A stretch of 42,302 nucleotides of DNA from Vallitalea sp. (GTDB lineage Bacteria; Bacillota; Clostridia; Lachnospirales; Vallitaleaceae). The stretch lies in NCBI RefSeq assembly GCF_025211055.1, contig NZ_JAOARO010000031.1:1-42302 (forward strand). The letters run 5' to 3'. A model generated the notes under the pieces. That model saw only the letters and a program-made list of their open reading frames with translations. It did not search any database and was not told where the DNA came from. This document shows positions 28,766-37,229 of this stretch, one piece after another (position 1 is the stretch's first letter; every line of letters begins with the position of its first letter). Both the position numbers and the translations under genes were made by a program.

Positions 28766-29179
28766 ATGCAAGATTTTATTGACTACTTCAAAGATAGTCT
28801 TGATATAAAAGACGTAAATCCTAAGCAATATTCACCTTTAGTTCTTGCATATATTGGAGATAGTGTATATGATTTAATAATCAAATCAAAAGTTATAGCA
28901 GAAGGTAATTCACCTGTTAATAGACTACATAAAAAGACAAGTAATTATGTAAAAGCATCAGCTCAAGCAAAAATGTTCAGAGAAATTGAGGACATGTTGA
29001 CCGAGGAAGAATTGAACATATATAAAAGAGGAAGAAATGCTAAGTCGGGTACAGTTCCTAAGAATGCTGATTTAATTGATTACAGAGTTGCAACTGGCCT
29101 TGAAGCATTAATTGGTTTTCTATATTTAGAGAATAGATTCAAAAGAATTATTGAATTGATTGTTAGAGGAGTAAAATAA
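28766..29179 (+). CDS. mrnC: Mini-ribonuclease III
   Basis: Processes the 3' and 5' ends of 23S rRNA precursor in Firmicutes. At 137 aa it is the RNase III catalytic domain only, without a dsRNA-binding domain. The catalytic signature LAYIGDSVYDLIIKSKVI is at residues 24-41, followed by the conserved HKKTSNYVKASAQAKM segment. ATG 28766 is preferred because AAAGGA at 28751-28756 is 9 bases upstream; ATG 28757 abuts that site. The stop overlaps the next gene's start by one base. Confidence 0.94.
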   Translation: MQDFIDYFKDSLDIKDVNPKQYSPLVLAYIGDSVYDLIIKSKVIAEGNSPVNRLHKKTSNYVKASAQAKMFREIEDMLTEEELNIYKRGRNAKSGTVPKNADLIDYRVATGLEALIGFLYLENRFKRIIELIVRGVK

Positions 29180-30780
29180 TGACTACACAAACGAAAACAT
29201 TTGTAAAAGGGGCAATGATTCTTTCACTTGCAGGTTTGATCGCAAAGATATTTAGTGCTCTATATAGAATTCCTTTAGCTTACTTAGTTGGAACAGAAGG
29301 GATTGGATATTACACTACCGTGTATCCATTATATTCATTATTGGTCTCTGCATCTCTAGTAGGAATACCCAATGCCCTGTCAAAACTTACATCAGAGAAA
29401 ATAGCTAAGGAAGATTATTATAATGCACATTATATTTATAAATACTCAATGATAATAATTACCATATTCGGTGCTTTTATATCATTGTTAATGGTACTTG
29501 GTGTAGATCAGATTATTAATATGGGGGATTGGCCAAGTGAATCTAGATATGTAATATTTGGACTAGCTGTATCTCCAATATTTATATCTATTACAGGAGC
29601 TTTCAAAGGATATTTTCAAGGTATGCAGATAATGGTACCTACTGCTATGACTCAGATAATAGAAAATATAACAAAAGTGGTATTAGGTATAGGTATTACT
29701 TATATGCTGATACAAATGAATCATAGTGTACCATATTCAGTAGGTGGAGCTGCACTTGGAACATCTCTTGGATTTTTAGTATCCACATTATTTATTATCT
29801 TGTATTATATTAAGAAAAGAAAAGATATAAATAAACAAGTAATGGCGACAGCAAGCAAGAACCACATCAGATTTGGTGAAGTCGCAAAAAAACTAATAGT
29901 AATTGCTATACCTATTACAATTGTTTCGGCTGCGTATTCTATAATGAATTTGATAGATTCTAGCACAATATATAAAAGGTTAGGTGCCATATTTATTGAC
30001 AAGCAACAAGCTGTTGATATGTATGGACAGATGGGTAATGCTTTCACCATAGTCAATGTACCTTTGACAATAAGTTTAGCTCTTATGATTAGTATTGTTC
30101 CTGCTGTATCAGTTGCTGTAGCTAAGAGTAATAATTCTGATTTAGTAGCTAAGATAAAATTAGCAATAAGATTTGCTCTTTTACTTGCTTTACCCGCTGC
30201 AGTGGGACTCTTTTTACTAGCTGAACCAATAATGGAATTATTATATCCAACTTCTACAGGATATGAATATCTTATGTTATATGCTATCTGCTTAATATTT
30301 ATAATATTAGGACAGGCGTTAGCAGGTATACTACAAGGAATGGGTAAATATTTTTTTCCATTAGCATCCCTTGCAATAAGTGTAGTTATAAAAATTATAA
30401 TAAACTATTCTCTAGTAGCAAGTGATCTACAATTAAAAGGAGCAATTATAGGCTCAATATGCTATTATGTGGTATATGTCCTATTAAATTACTTGATGAT
30501 AAAGAGACAAACTAAACTGAAACTTAATGTTATCAAGATAATTATTAAACCCTTATTATCAGCAGGAATTATGGGATTAGGTGTTTATGTAATTTATCAA
30601 GGTATGTATAAGCTTATTAATAGCAATGCAATATCAACTCTTCTAGCAATTGTATCTGGTATGATTATATATATATTTATGCTGATATTGACTAGAACTT
30701 TGCAAGAAGAAGATTTTGTATTTATCCCTAATAATAAAAAAATAACACGAAAACTTAAAAGCATGAAACTTATTAAATGA
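29179..30780 (+). CDS. SpoVB/MurJ-like polysaccharide (lipid-linked) flippase
   Basis: A 533-residue integral membrane protein of the MOP superfamily (Polysacc_synt/MatE-like), with about 14 helices. The N-terminal KGAMILSLAGLIAKIFSALY and RIPLAYLVGTEGIGYY match the SpoVB/YtgP/MurJ group, which flips lipid-linked cell-wall or spore-cortex precursors. It is inserted between mrnC and rlmB, which are usually adjacent in Firmicutes. The junctions (1-base overlap upstream, 16 bases downstream) make it part of the same operon. Which flippase subfamily it belongs to cannot be settled here. Confidence 0.87.
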   Translation: MTTQTKTFVKGAMILSLAGLIAKIFSALYRIPLAYLVGTEGIGYYTTVYPLYSLLVSASLVGIPNALSKLTSEKIAKEDYYNAHYIYKYSMIIITIFGAFISLLMVLGVDQIINMGDWPSESRYVIFGLAVSPIFISITGAFKGYFQGMQIMVPTAMTQIIENITKVVLGIGITYMLIQMNHSVPYSVGGAALGTSLGFLVSTLFIILYYIKKRKDINKQVMATASKNHIRFGEVAKKLIVIAIPITIVSAAYSIMNLIDSSTIYKRLGAIFIDKQQAVDMYGQMGNAFTIVNVPLTISLALMISIVPAVSVAVAKSNNSDLVAKIKLAIRFALLLALPAAVGLFLLAEPIMELLYPTSTGYEYLMLYAICLIFIILGQALAGILQGMGKYFFPLASLAISVVIKIIINYSLVASDLQLKGAIIGSICYYVVYVLLNYLMIKRQTKLKLNVIKIIIKPLLSAGIMGLGVYVIYQGMYKLINSNAISTLLAIVSGMIIYIFMLILTRTLQEEDFVFIPNNKKITRKLKSMKLIK

Positions 30781-30796
30781 CAAGAGAGGAATAGCA

Positions 30797-31540
30797 ATGG
30801 AAAATAATGATTTGATTCTAGAAGGAAGAAATGCTGTAACAGAAGCATTAAAAGCTGATAGAAGTATAGATAAGATTTTTATTATAGATGGTAAACATGA
30901 TGGACCAATAAAAAAGATAGTCTCTGAGGCTAGAAAAAAGAACATAATCGTGAATTTTGTAAGTAAAGATAAATTAAATGATATTTCAGTAACTAAAAAG
31001 AATCAAGGAGTCATAGCTTATGCAGCAGCATATGATTATGTTGAAGTAAAAGATATGATACAATATGCTAACGATAAAGGTGAAGCACCTTTTATATTAA
31101 TTCTTGATAGCATTGAAGATCCACATAATCTAGGAGCTATACTAAGAACCGCTAATATTGCTGGAGTTCATGGGGTAATAATACCTAAGAGAAGAGCTGT
31201 AGGATTGACAGCTACTGTTGCTAAAACATCAGCTGGTGCTATAGAGCATACTAGAGTAGCTAGAGTAACCAATGTTGCTAGAACTATTGATGAACTAAAA
31301 AAAGAGGGTTTTTGGATAGCTTGTGCTGATATGGATGGAGAACTTATGTATAATGTTGATTTGAAGGGTTCTCTTGCTATAGTTATTGGTAACGAAGGCG
31401 AAGGAGTATCAAGGAATGTGAAAGAAAAATGTGACTTTATAGTTAAAGTACCAATGAAAGGTGAGATAACTTCTCTTAATGCTTCAGTTGCAGCAGGAAT
31501 ATTAACATATGAAGCTCTAAGGCAAAGAGATTATGACTAG
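30797..31540 (+). CDS. rlmB: 23S rRNA (guanosine-2251-2'-O)-methyltransferase
   Basis: SPOUT/TrmH-family methyltransferase of 247 aa. The N-terminal substrate-binding domain (residues 1-75) begins LILEGRNAVTEAL. The knot region has the three TrmH motifs: LDSIEDPHNLGAILRTANIA, IVIGNEGEGVSRNVKEKCD and VKVPMKGEITSLNASVAAGI. GAGAGGAA precedes the ATG. It is last in the cysE-cysS-mrnC-flippase group. Confidence 0.95.
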   Translation: MENNDLILEGRNAVTEALKADRSIDKIFIIDGKHDGPIKKIVSEARKKNIIVNFVSKDKLNDISVTKKNQGVIAYAAAYDYVEVKDMIQYANDKGEAPFILILDSIEDPHNLGAILRTANIAGVHGVIIPKRRAVGLTATVAKTSAGAIEHTRVARVTNVARTIDELKKEGFWIACADMDGELMYNVDLKGSLAIVIGNEGEGVSRNVKEKCDFIVKVPMKGEITSLNASVAAGILTYEALRQRDYD

Positions 31541-31569
31541 ACTCTATAAAATTATCTATTGTAATTACA

Positions 31570-31598
31570 TTTACAAACTAAAAATTATATAGTATACT
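31570..31598 (+). promoter_or_regulatory. Promoter of rae1-sigH
   Basis: TTTACA (31570-31575), a 17-base spacer and TATACT (31593-31598) lie 38 bases before the rae1 start. It lets rae1 and sigH be expressed apart from the T-box operon. Confidence 0.6.
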
Positions 31599-31635
31599 AA
31601 AATATGCTTTCAAATTAAAGGAAGGCGGATATGTT

Positions 31636-32148
31636 TTGACACGAGAATTTTTATTAGTAGATGGTTACAATATTATTTATGCTTGGGACAAGCTGAAAAG
31701 GGCAGTAGAAGAAGAAAGCTTAGAGATTGCCAGAAAAAAATTATTGGATATAATGTCCAATTATCAGGGATATAAAAAAATCGAAGTTATAGTTGTATTT
31801 GATGCACATAGAGTAAAAGGAACTAGGAAAATAGAGAAATACAATAATATAGATGTAGTATTTACAAAGGAAGTTGAGACAGCGGATCATTATATTGAAA
31901 AAGTTGCTCATTCAATAGGTAGAGATTATCGAGTAAGAGTTGCTACATCTGATGGTCTAGAACAAACTATAATACTAGGAAAAGGTGCAAGTCGTATATC
32001 AGCTAGAGAATTACATAATGAAGTTAATATGATAGAAAGTGATATTCGTAAGAATTTCATTGAAAAAGTTCAAATTGATAATAATCGTTTAGAAGGTCAC
32101 CTAGACCCTAAAGTTTTAGAGTGGATGGAAAAGATGCGTAGAGAATGA
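31636..32148 (+). CDS. rae1: Ribosome-associated endoribonuclease Rae1 (YacP, NYN/PIN-like)
   Basis: A 170-residue NYN-domain nuclease; the B. subtilis homologue cleaves certain mRNAs in the ribosomal A site. Acidic active-site segments are visible: FLLVDGYNIIYAWDKL at the N-terminus, VVFDAHRVKG, and DHYIEKVAHSIG with VATSDGLEQTI. The start is TTG, placed 8-9 bases after GGAAGGCGG. An ATG five bases upstream is out of frame and encodes only ATG-TTT-TGA, whose stop overlaps the TTG. It lies directly before sigH, the standard Firmicutes order. Confidence 0.92.
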   Translation: MTREFLLVDGYNIIYAWDKLKRAVEEESLEIARKKLLDIMSNYQGYKKIEVIVVFDAHRVKGTRKIEKYNNIDVVFTKEVETADHYIEKVAHSIGRDYRVRVATSDGLEQTIILGKGASRISARELHNEVNMIESDIRKNFIEKVQIDNNRLEGHLDPKVLEWMEKMRRE

Positions 32149-32165
32149 TAGAGGGGTTGATGTAG

Positions 32166-32807
32166 TTGGATTATGCTACTTGGTACGACGATTCATATGT
32201 TACGTATTCAGATGAACAACTTGTGGGATTAGTGAGAGATGGGGATAATGAAGCACTTGATTATTTAATGAACAAGTACAAGATTTTAGTTGAAAAAAAA
32301 GCAAAGTCATATTTTTTAATTGGCGCTAGTAGAGATGATATTATTCAAGAAGGCATGATTGGACTCTTTAAAGCAATTCGGGATTTTAAAGAAGAAAAAA
32401 CTGCGTCCTTTTATTCTTTTGCAGATTTATGCGTAACCAGACAGATTATATCAGCTGTAAAAGCATCAACAAGGCAGAAACATCTCCCATTAAATTCATA
32501 TATATCATTGAATAAACCTTCTTATGAAGAAGAGAATGATAAAACAACTTTAATAGATAAGATGCCTTCAAGAAAAATAATTAATCCAGAAGATTTATTG
32601 ATAGGACAAGAGAATCTAAGTATTATTGAGCATGAACTTAATGAGAGACTTAGTAAACTGGAAAAAGAAGTTTTACAAAGTTATATATATGGAAAAAGCT
32701 ATGTTGAGATTGCTAGGAATCTAAAAAGACCAGTAAAATCAATAGATAATGCTTTGCAGAGAATTAAGAAAAAGGTTGAACTTATTTTAATTGAAAAGGG
32801 AGTATAA
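32166..32807 (+). CDS. sigH: RNA polymerase sigma-H factor (sporulation, stationary phase)
   Basis: A 213-residue sigma-70 family factor very close to B. subtilis SigH, which starts the sporulation programme. Region 2 includes YFLIGASRDDIIQEGMIGLF and FYSFADLCVTRQI (core and -10 binding), followed by TRQKHLPLNSYISL. Region 4 has LEKEVLQSYIYGKSYVEIA and the helix-turn-helix ending KSIDNALQRIKKK. Translation starts at TTG; GAGGGG is 9 bases upstream. The codons just before it read ATG-TAG in the same frame. The gene shows that the organism belongs to the sporulating Firmicutes lineage. No rpmG, secE or nusG follows. Confidence 0.95.
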   Translation: MDYATWYDDSYVTYSDEQLVGLVRDGDNEALDYLMNKYKILVEKKAKSYFLIGASRDDIIQEGMIGLFKAIRDFKEEKTASFYSFADLCVTRQIISAVKASTRQKHLPLNSYISLNKPSYEEENDKTTLIDKMPSRKIINPEDLLIGQENLSIIEHELNERLSKLEKEVLQSYIYGKSYVEIARNLKRPVKSIDNALQRIKKKVELILIEKGV

Positions 32808-32813
32808 TAATAC

Positions 32814-32842
32814 TTGACAAATACTATTAAATATTATAAAAT
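32814..32842 (+). promoter_or_regulatory. Promoter of tRNA-Thr
   Basis: Perfect TTGACA (32814-32819), a 17-base spacer and TAAAAT (32837-32842). The expected transcript start is only a few bases before the tRNA. Confidence 0.75.
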
Positions 32843-32852
32843 TAGCCAGTAT

Positions 32853-32926
32853 GCTGGAGTAACTCAGTTCGGTAGAGTACTTGCATGGTAAGCAAGAAGT
32901 CGGCAGTTCAAGTCTGCTCTTCAGCT
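32853..32926 (+). tRNA. tRNA-Thr (GGT anticodon)
   Basis: The acceptor GCTGGAG pairs with CTTCAGC (one wobble). The D-stem is ACTC/GAGT, the anticodon stem CTTGC/GCAAG with loop ATGGTAA (GGT), and the T-stem GGCAG/CTGCT with loop TTCAAGT. The discriminator base is T, whereas bacterial tRNA-Thr usually has A. No CCA is encoded. It has its own promoter and terminator. Confidence 0.9.
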
Positions 32927-32947
32927 TTCATATGTGTTGTAGGTTAA

Positions 32948-32985
32948 AAAAATAGACTTAGTTATATTATACTAAGTCTATTTTG
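32948..32985 (+). terminator. Terminator after tRNA-Thr
   Basis: The long hairpin AAATAGACTTAGT / ACTAAGTCTATTT has an 8-base loop. A-rich and T-rich flanks mean it could work in both directions, but the gene to the right (minus strand) ends 64 bases further on. Confidence 0.75.
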
Positions 32986-33048
32986 ATATGTTTGACACTA
33001 TTTATTTATAATATCATATCATGTATAAGTTATTAGGCAATTAATTAT

Positions 33049-34014
33049 TTAATCACATACTTGTAATAAGTGTAAATCAATTTCTAATGCATGTGTTTGA
33101 GGCGGTATTGAAAAAGTCATAAAATTGCTATGTTTTACGAGCAAAATATCTCCTTTTTTTATATCTTTAATACTTGATTTTTCTCCCGTGGATTGATCAG
33201 TAATTTTAGTTTCTTCGTTAACATAGAAAATAATTACCTCTTTATCTCCATATTCTACAGTAAGCATATGTCCATCTTTAGTTTTTTTGATTTCAGATAC
33301 CGTGCCTTCTACGATATTTTCATTTACTATATTAATTCTATAAGCATATGTTTGAGGAGGTAAAGACCTAGTCATAATTGAGTCATGTAGAACTAATAAT
33401 TTGTCTCCCTCTTTTATATCTTCAACACTTAATTCTTTTTCAGTTGATGGGTCTACGATTTTAGTATCTTTATTAACAAGAAATATTATGCTATCCTCTC
33501 CATATTTAACAGTAATCATATGCCCATTTTTTGTTTCTAGAATGTTACTTACATTACCATCTACTTTATTTCTTTCAAAAATATCAAAAGCATCTTGGTT
33601 AAGTATTTCCTCAAAGAATTCTACAGGTACATAAGTTGAATCATTTACTATTTCAGGAGCTATACCTAGTGGAAATGGAGTTGCTTTGCCTTTGAAATAA
33701 GCGTCTTTACCTATTGATATAGATGTCCATATATTATCTTTTGAAACCTCTACAGAACGTGTCTTGCCAATCCATTTAACATCATAGCCTAATCTTTCAC
33801 ATGTAAGTCTAAGTGGCAACATTAAATACCCGTCTTTTTGATAAGATAAACCTTCTACTCCTATATTGGTATTAATTAAAACAGGTTTTTCCAATGTCAC
33901 CTCATTATTATAGCAAATTATTTTTTGGTCTGTCATCGCTTGTGAAGTCATTCCTGCTCCTAGTGTTAATACTCCTGCCAAAGCTAATGCAACATATTTT
34001 TTTTTGTATTTCAT
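33049..34014 (-). CDS. Secreted copper-amine-oxidase-N-like (stalk) domain protein with tandem repeat
   Basis: A 321-residue exported protein. The signal peptide is MKYKKKYVALALAG... with predicted cleavage after SQA (about residue 26). Residues about 50-140 form a copper-amine-oxidase N1-like stalk domain (YLMLPLRLTCERLGYDVKW, DSTYVPVEFFEEIL), common in clostridial surface proteins and not itself copper-binding. Two ~80-residue repeats follow, beginning GNVSNILETKNGHMITVKYG and GTVSEIKKTKDGHMLTVEYG, and ending PPQTYAYRI and PPQTHALEI. ATG 34014 has AAAGGA upstream; a longer in-frame start at 34095 would bury the signal peptide. The function is unknown; a cell-surface role is likely. Confidence 0.83.
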   Translation of the reverse strand: MKYKKKYVALALAGVLTLGAGMTSQAMTDQKIICYNNEVTLEKPVLINTNIGVEGLSYQKDGYLMLPLRLTCERLGYDVKWIGKTRSVEVSKDNIWTSISIGKDAYFKGKATPFPLGIAPEIVNDSTYVPVEFFEEILNQDAFDIFERNKVDGNVSNILETKNGHMITVKYGEDSIIFLVNKDTKIVDPSTEKELSVEDIKEGDKLLVLHDSIMTRSLPPQTYAYRINIVNENIVEGTVSEIKKTKDGHMLTVEYGDKEVIIFYVNEETKITDQSTGEKSSIKDIKKGDILLVKHSNFMTFSIPPQTHALEIDLHLLQVCD

Positions 34015-34396
34015 ATTATAATTTTCCTTTCTTTTCAATGTTTGTATGTCTATTAGACGAACTAAATTGTAAAAAGTTCCATATTTATAATACAATATCT
34101 AATAAAAATAAGCTAGTATCAGATTGAATAATAGTCCCTATAAATAGACAATATTTTATTTATTTATATTTTTTTTTAAAAATACTATTAAATTATTATG
34201 TATAGGTCTATGAAATTTTTACATATTATGATATTATATACTAATAAAGAAAAAAATAGGTAGAACAAAAATATAATATTACATTTCCTAATGTATTTTT
34301 TCTTGTGCTTATAATTAAAACATATCTTAAAAAAGATGATAACATAAGAAATACTCAATTGATTCTAATATACCACAATAGAAAAGGTGTAATTTT
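34015..34396. other. Divergent intergenic region
   Basis: About 380 bases between the stalk-domain gene (minus strand) and the DUF2225 gene (plus strand). It is AT-rich with T- and A-tracts near 34150-34190. TATAAT at 34310-34315 could be a -10 box for DUF2225, but no good -35 is seen. No gene, repeat or RNA fold is supported. Confidence 0.4.
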
Positions 34397-35266
34397 ATGA
34401 GTGATATATTTTCTGGACTAGAAAAACTAGGATTTAACAATATAAAAACTATGGATATATTTGAAGATGAAAAAAAGAAGAGAGCTAAAATGAAAATAAA
34501 AAAAACGTCTAAAATTTCAGCAATAGATTTACTTTATGATAGAAAAGTATTATGCCCGGTTTGTGGTGAAAAATTTATTACTAGAACGGTAAGAGCAGGT
34601 AAAGCTAAATTATTGTCTATTGATACAGATCTAAGACCTAAATATGATATTATCACTCCTTATGTGTATGATGTTATCCTTTGTAATTGCTGTGGGTATG
34701 CGGCTCTAAGTAAGTTTTTTAAAAAGATAACTGTTACACAGTCAGATTGGATTAGAAAACAGATAGCTAATACCTATAGAGGACGACAATACCCAGATGA
34801 ATATACGTATGAAGTAGCTATTGAAAGGTACAAATTAGCATTACTTAGTGCCGTAGTGAAAAAAGTGAAAGCAAGTGAAAAAGCTTATATATGTCTTAAG
34901 ATTGCTTGGTTATACAGATGTTATTCTGAAGAATTATTACAAAATGAGAATCATTCTAATGAATTAATAGAAAATAACCGTAAAAATGAAATGATTTTTA
35001 TAGAAAAAGCCTATGAAGGATTTATTAATACATATGAAAACGAAGATTTTCCAGTATGTGGTATGAATGAAATGACAGTAATGTATTTAATTGGTGATTT
35101 AGCTAGAAAGTTAGGCAAATTGGATGAATCAACTAAATGGGTATCAAAAGTGATAGTATCAAGAACAGCTAATGAGAGATTGAAAGATAAAGCTAGAAAT
35201 ATTAAAGCTCTTGTTAAACAACAGAAAATGATAAATGCTAAAAATAATATTGAAGTTGATGATTAA
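34397..35266 (+). CDS. DUF2225 family protein
   Basis: A 289-residue protein of a family common in Clostridia, with unknown role. It has two Cys pairs: CPVCGEKF at about residue 52 and CNCCGYAALSKFF at about 96, probably one zinc site. Between them are the family's DTDLRPKYDIITPYVYDVILC features. The C-terminal two thirds look alpha-helical and TPR-like (YKLALLSAVVKKVKASEKAY, YLIGDLARKLGKLDESTKW). AAAGGTG precedes the ATG. It stands alone between two intergenic regions and converges on the DUF6062 gene. Confidence 0.87.
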   Translation: MSDIFSGLEKLGFNNIKTMDIFEDEKKKRAKMKIKKTSKISAIDLLYDRKVLCPVCGEKFITRTVRAGKAKLLSIDTDLRPKYDIITPYVYDVILCNCCGYAALSKFFKKITVTQSDWIRKQIANTYRGRQYPDEYTYEVAIERYKLALLSAVVKKVKASEKAYICLKIAWLYRCYSEELLQNENHSNELIENNRKNEMIFIEKAYEGFINTYENEDFPVCGMNEMTVMYLIGDLARKLGKLDESTKWVSKVIVSRTANERLKDKARNIKALVKQQKMINAKNNIEVDD

Positions 35267-35317
35267 ATTTTAATAATAAACATGAAATAGGATTATATAT
35301 TTTACGTTAATATCAAG

Positions 35318-35360
35318 GAAGATAGATAAGGTTTAATGGTATATATATAACCTTATCTTC
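35318..35360. terminator. Bidirectional terminator between DUF2225 and DUF6062
   Basis: GATAAGGTT / AACCTTATC form the core stem, with flanking GGAAGA/TCTTCC able to extend it. It lies between converging genes. The T-run is weak. Confidence 0.55.
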
Positions 35361-35412
35361 CAAATTTGTACCATACTAAAAACTACTATATTAACACCTT
35401 AAATAAGTTAAA

Positions 35413-36138
35413 TCAATTAACATTGAGGCTGTTTATTTTTAATATAGTTCTTATTAGAGCGTCTTTAGAATTTTTCCAAGGTTCATCTACAAATCTGTAA
35501 TCATTTTTCTGAATAAACCAATCTAAGTCTTCTTTTAAACGGTTAAGATTATCTATTTCAACTGATATTATGATATCAAGGAATGATTCGAGCTGAGAAT
35601 CATTCAGATATTTTGGTGCTTCATTATAAAGTAATGCAAAATGGTTCAAGCAAAATCCTTTACTTGATTTGATTAAATCAAGTAAAGAATTATCTTTTTT
35701 TATTAGATAGAAAAACGTATCAGTATATTTCTGAAAGGTAGATTCTATTCTATGGCATATATAACAACTTGATTCCTTTTCTTTTAGATAGGTAAAAAGT
35801 TTTGTGTCTAATTTATCATTTTTTGAAAAAAGCTTTTTCTTTGATTTTGGATTGCCAGATGAAATAAGATTTTTAATTTCTTTTTGTAAATTATCAAGAT
35901 GACTGTTAAGCATAAGGGCAAGACCTAATCTGTTTTTGTTGGTGTACATCTTAGTTAAATGTTCTTTGCAAAATCCAAGATTATTAGTTTTTTCCCTTAC
36001 ATCTGTTTCCATATAAGATGGACCTAGTACAAATTGAATTGTATTTTCCTCTAGGGTCTTGTACATATTGCAAAAAGGACATTCTCCTTCTTCTTTAAAT
36101 GAATCGATTACAGGAATTGTATATATTTTTTCTTTCAT
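35413..36138 (-). CDS. DUF6062 family protein with duplicated CxxC...CxxH unit
   Basis: A 241-residue protein with no signal peptide or membrane segment. Its two halves look like copies of one unit. The first has C20-x2-C23 and, after 34 residues, GFC57-x2-H60. The second has C125-x2-C128 and GFC163-x2-H166. The segments after each GFC (CKEHLTKMY and CLNHFALLY) also agree. The pattern suggests two 3-Cys/1-His metal sites, zinc or Fe-S. A basic Lys-rich linker (about 95-106) joins the halves. ATG 36138 is used; an in-frame GTG at 36150 lies in the TGGGTG ribosome binding site. The function is unknown. Confidence 0.8.
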   Translation of the reverse strand: MKEKIYTIPVIDSFKEEGECPFCNMYKTLEENTIQFVLGPSYMETDVREKTNNLGFCKEHLTKMYTNKNRLGLALMLNSHLDNLQKEIKNLISSGNPKSKKKLFSKNDKLDTKLFTYLKEKESSCYICHRIESTFQKYTDTFFYLIKKDNSLLDLIKSSKGFCLNHFALLYNEAPKYLNDSQLESFLDIIISVEIDNLNRLKEDLDWFIQKNDYRFVDEPWKNSKDALIRTILKINSLNVN

Positions 36139-36350
36139 TTTTACACCCACTTGTTTTATAATATATTTTATGATATAGAAGCAGGGAGCTTCTTTATAAG
36201 TATATGGAATATATTGAGTATAGCATAGATATGGGATAAGTGATAGAGTTTATTAGATAGATAAGTTTAATTAAGGAAATATATTAACTTATTGAAATGG
36301 ATGTATTGATGTTAAGTTAGAATATATAGATTATCTTAGGAGGAAAAATA

Positions 36351-37229
36351 ATGGAATATATTGTAGAAAATAATAATATACTAGTTAATGATTATCTTGA
36401 TTTTGATATTGAACATATCTTAGAATGTGGTCAATGTTTTAGATTTTATAAAAAATCTCACAAAGATTATTTGTTAATTGCTTATGATAAGATATTAAGA
36501 ATTACTCAAGGGGATAATAAAATCATTTTTCATAATACAAATACAAATGATTTTGATACAATATGGACGAATTATTTTGATTTGGATAGAGATTATGGGG
36601 ATATTAAGAAAGTACTAAGTGACATAGATGAACATTTACATAAGGCAGTTTCAGAAAAAGGTGGTATAAGAATTTTACAACAGGATACATGGGAAACTCT
36701 TATATCATTTATCATATCTCAAAATAAAAACATTGCACATATTAAAATATTAATAGAAGAGCTATCAAATAAATACGGTACTTATATTGGGGAAGAAGAT
36801 AGTGTTAAATACTATTCTTTTCCTACTATAGAACAATTATCAGCCGCAAGTGAACAAGACCTAAGAGATCTGAAAGTTGGTTTTAGAGCACCATATATTG
36901 TTGATGCGTGTAAAAAAGTTATTAACAATGAAGTAGATTTGGTTGGTTTGGCTTCCTTAGAGATTATAGAAGCTAAGAATGAATTGATGAAAATCAAAGG
37001 GGTTGGTCCAAAAGTAGCAGATTGTGTATTACTCTTTGGAGCTAAGAGATATGAAGTATTTCCTACTGATGTTTGGGTTAAAAGAATAATGGAGCATTAT
37101 TATTTTAATAAGGATACAAAAATAAAAATGATACATGAATTTGCGGTAGAACATTATGGAACCATAGCAGGATTTGCACAGCAATTCCTATTTTATTATG
37201 CTAGGGATTTCAAGATTGGCAAAAAATGA
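36351..37229 (+). CDS. 8-oxoguanine DNA glycosylase, OGG1 type
   Basis: A 292-residue bifunctional base-excision enzyme of the HhH-GPD superfamily. The N-terminal OGG_N domain contains FDIEHILECGQCFRFYK. The helix-hairpin-helix MKIKGVGPKVADCVLLFGA holds the catalytic Lys221 (KVADC), and Asp240 is in PTDVWVKRI. The 19-residue Lys-Asp spacing equals that of human OGG1 (K249/D268). The Lys means it should have lyase activity, unlike AlkA. AGGAGG lies 8 bases upstream of the ATG. The gene is alone; the region downstream leads to the groESL promoter. Confidence 0.92.
   Translation: MEYIVENNNILVNDYLDFDIEHILECGQCFRFYKKSHKDYLLIAYDKILRITQGDNKIIFHNTNTNDFDTIWTNYFDLDRDYGDIKKVLSDIDEHLHKAVSEKGGIRILQQDTWETLISFIISQNKNIAHIKILIEELSNKYGTYIGEEDSVKYYSFPTIEQLSAASEQDLRDLKVGFRAPYIVDACKKVINNEVDLVGLASLEIIEAKNELMKIKGVGPKVADCVLLFGAKRYEVFPTDVWVKRIMEHYYFNKDTKIKMIHEFAVEHYGTIAGFAQQFLFYYARDFKIGKK

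Noticed and set aside
36306..36334. TTGATG-N17-GATTAT as promoter of the DNA glycosylase gene
   Set aside because: The transcript would start at about 36341, within the ribosome binding site of the gene, leaving almost no leader.
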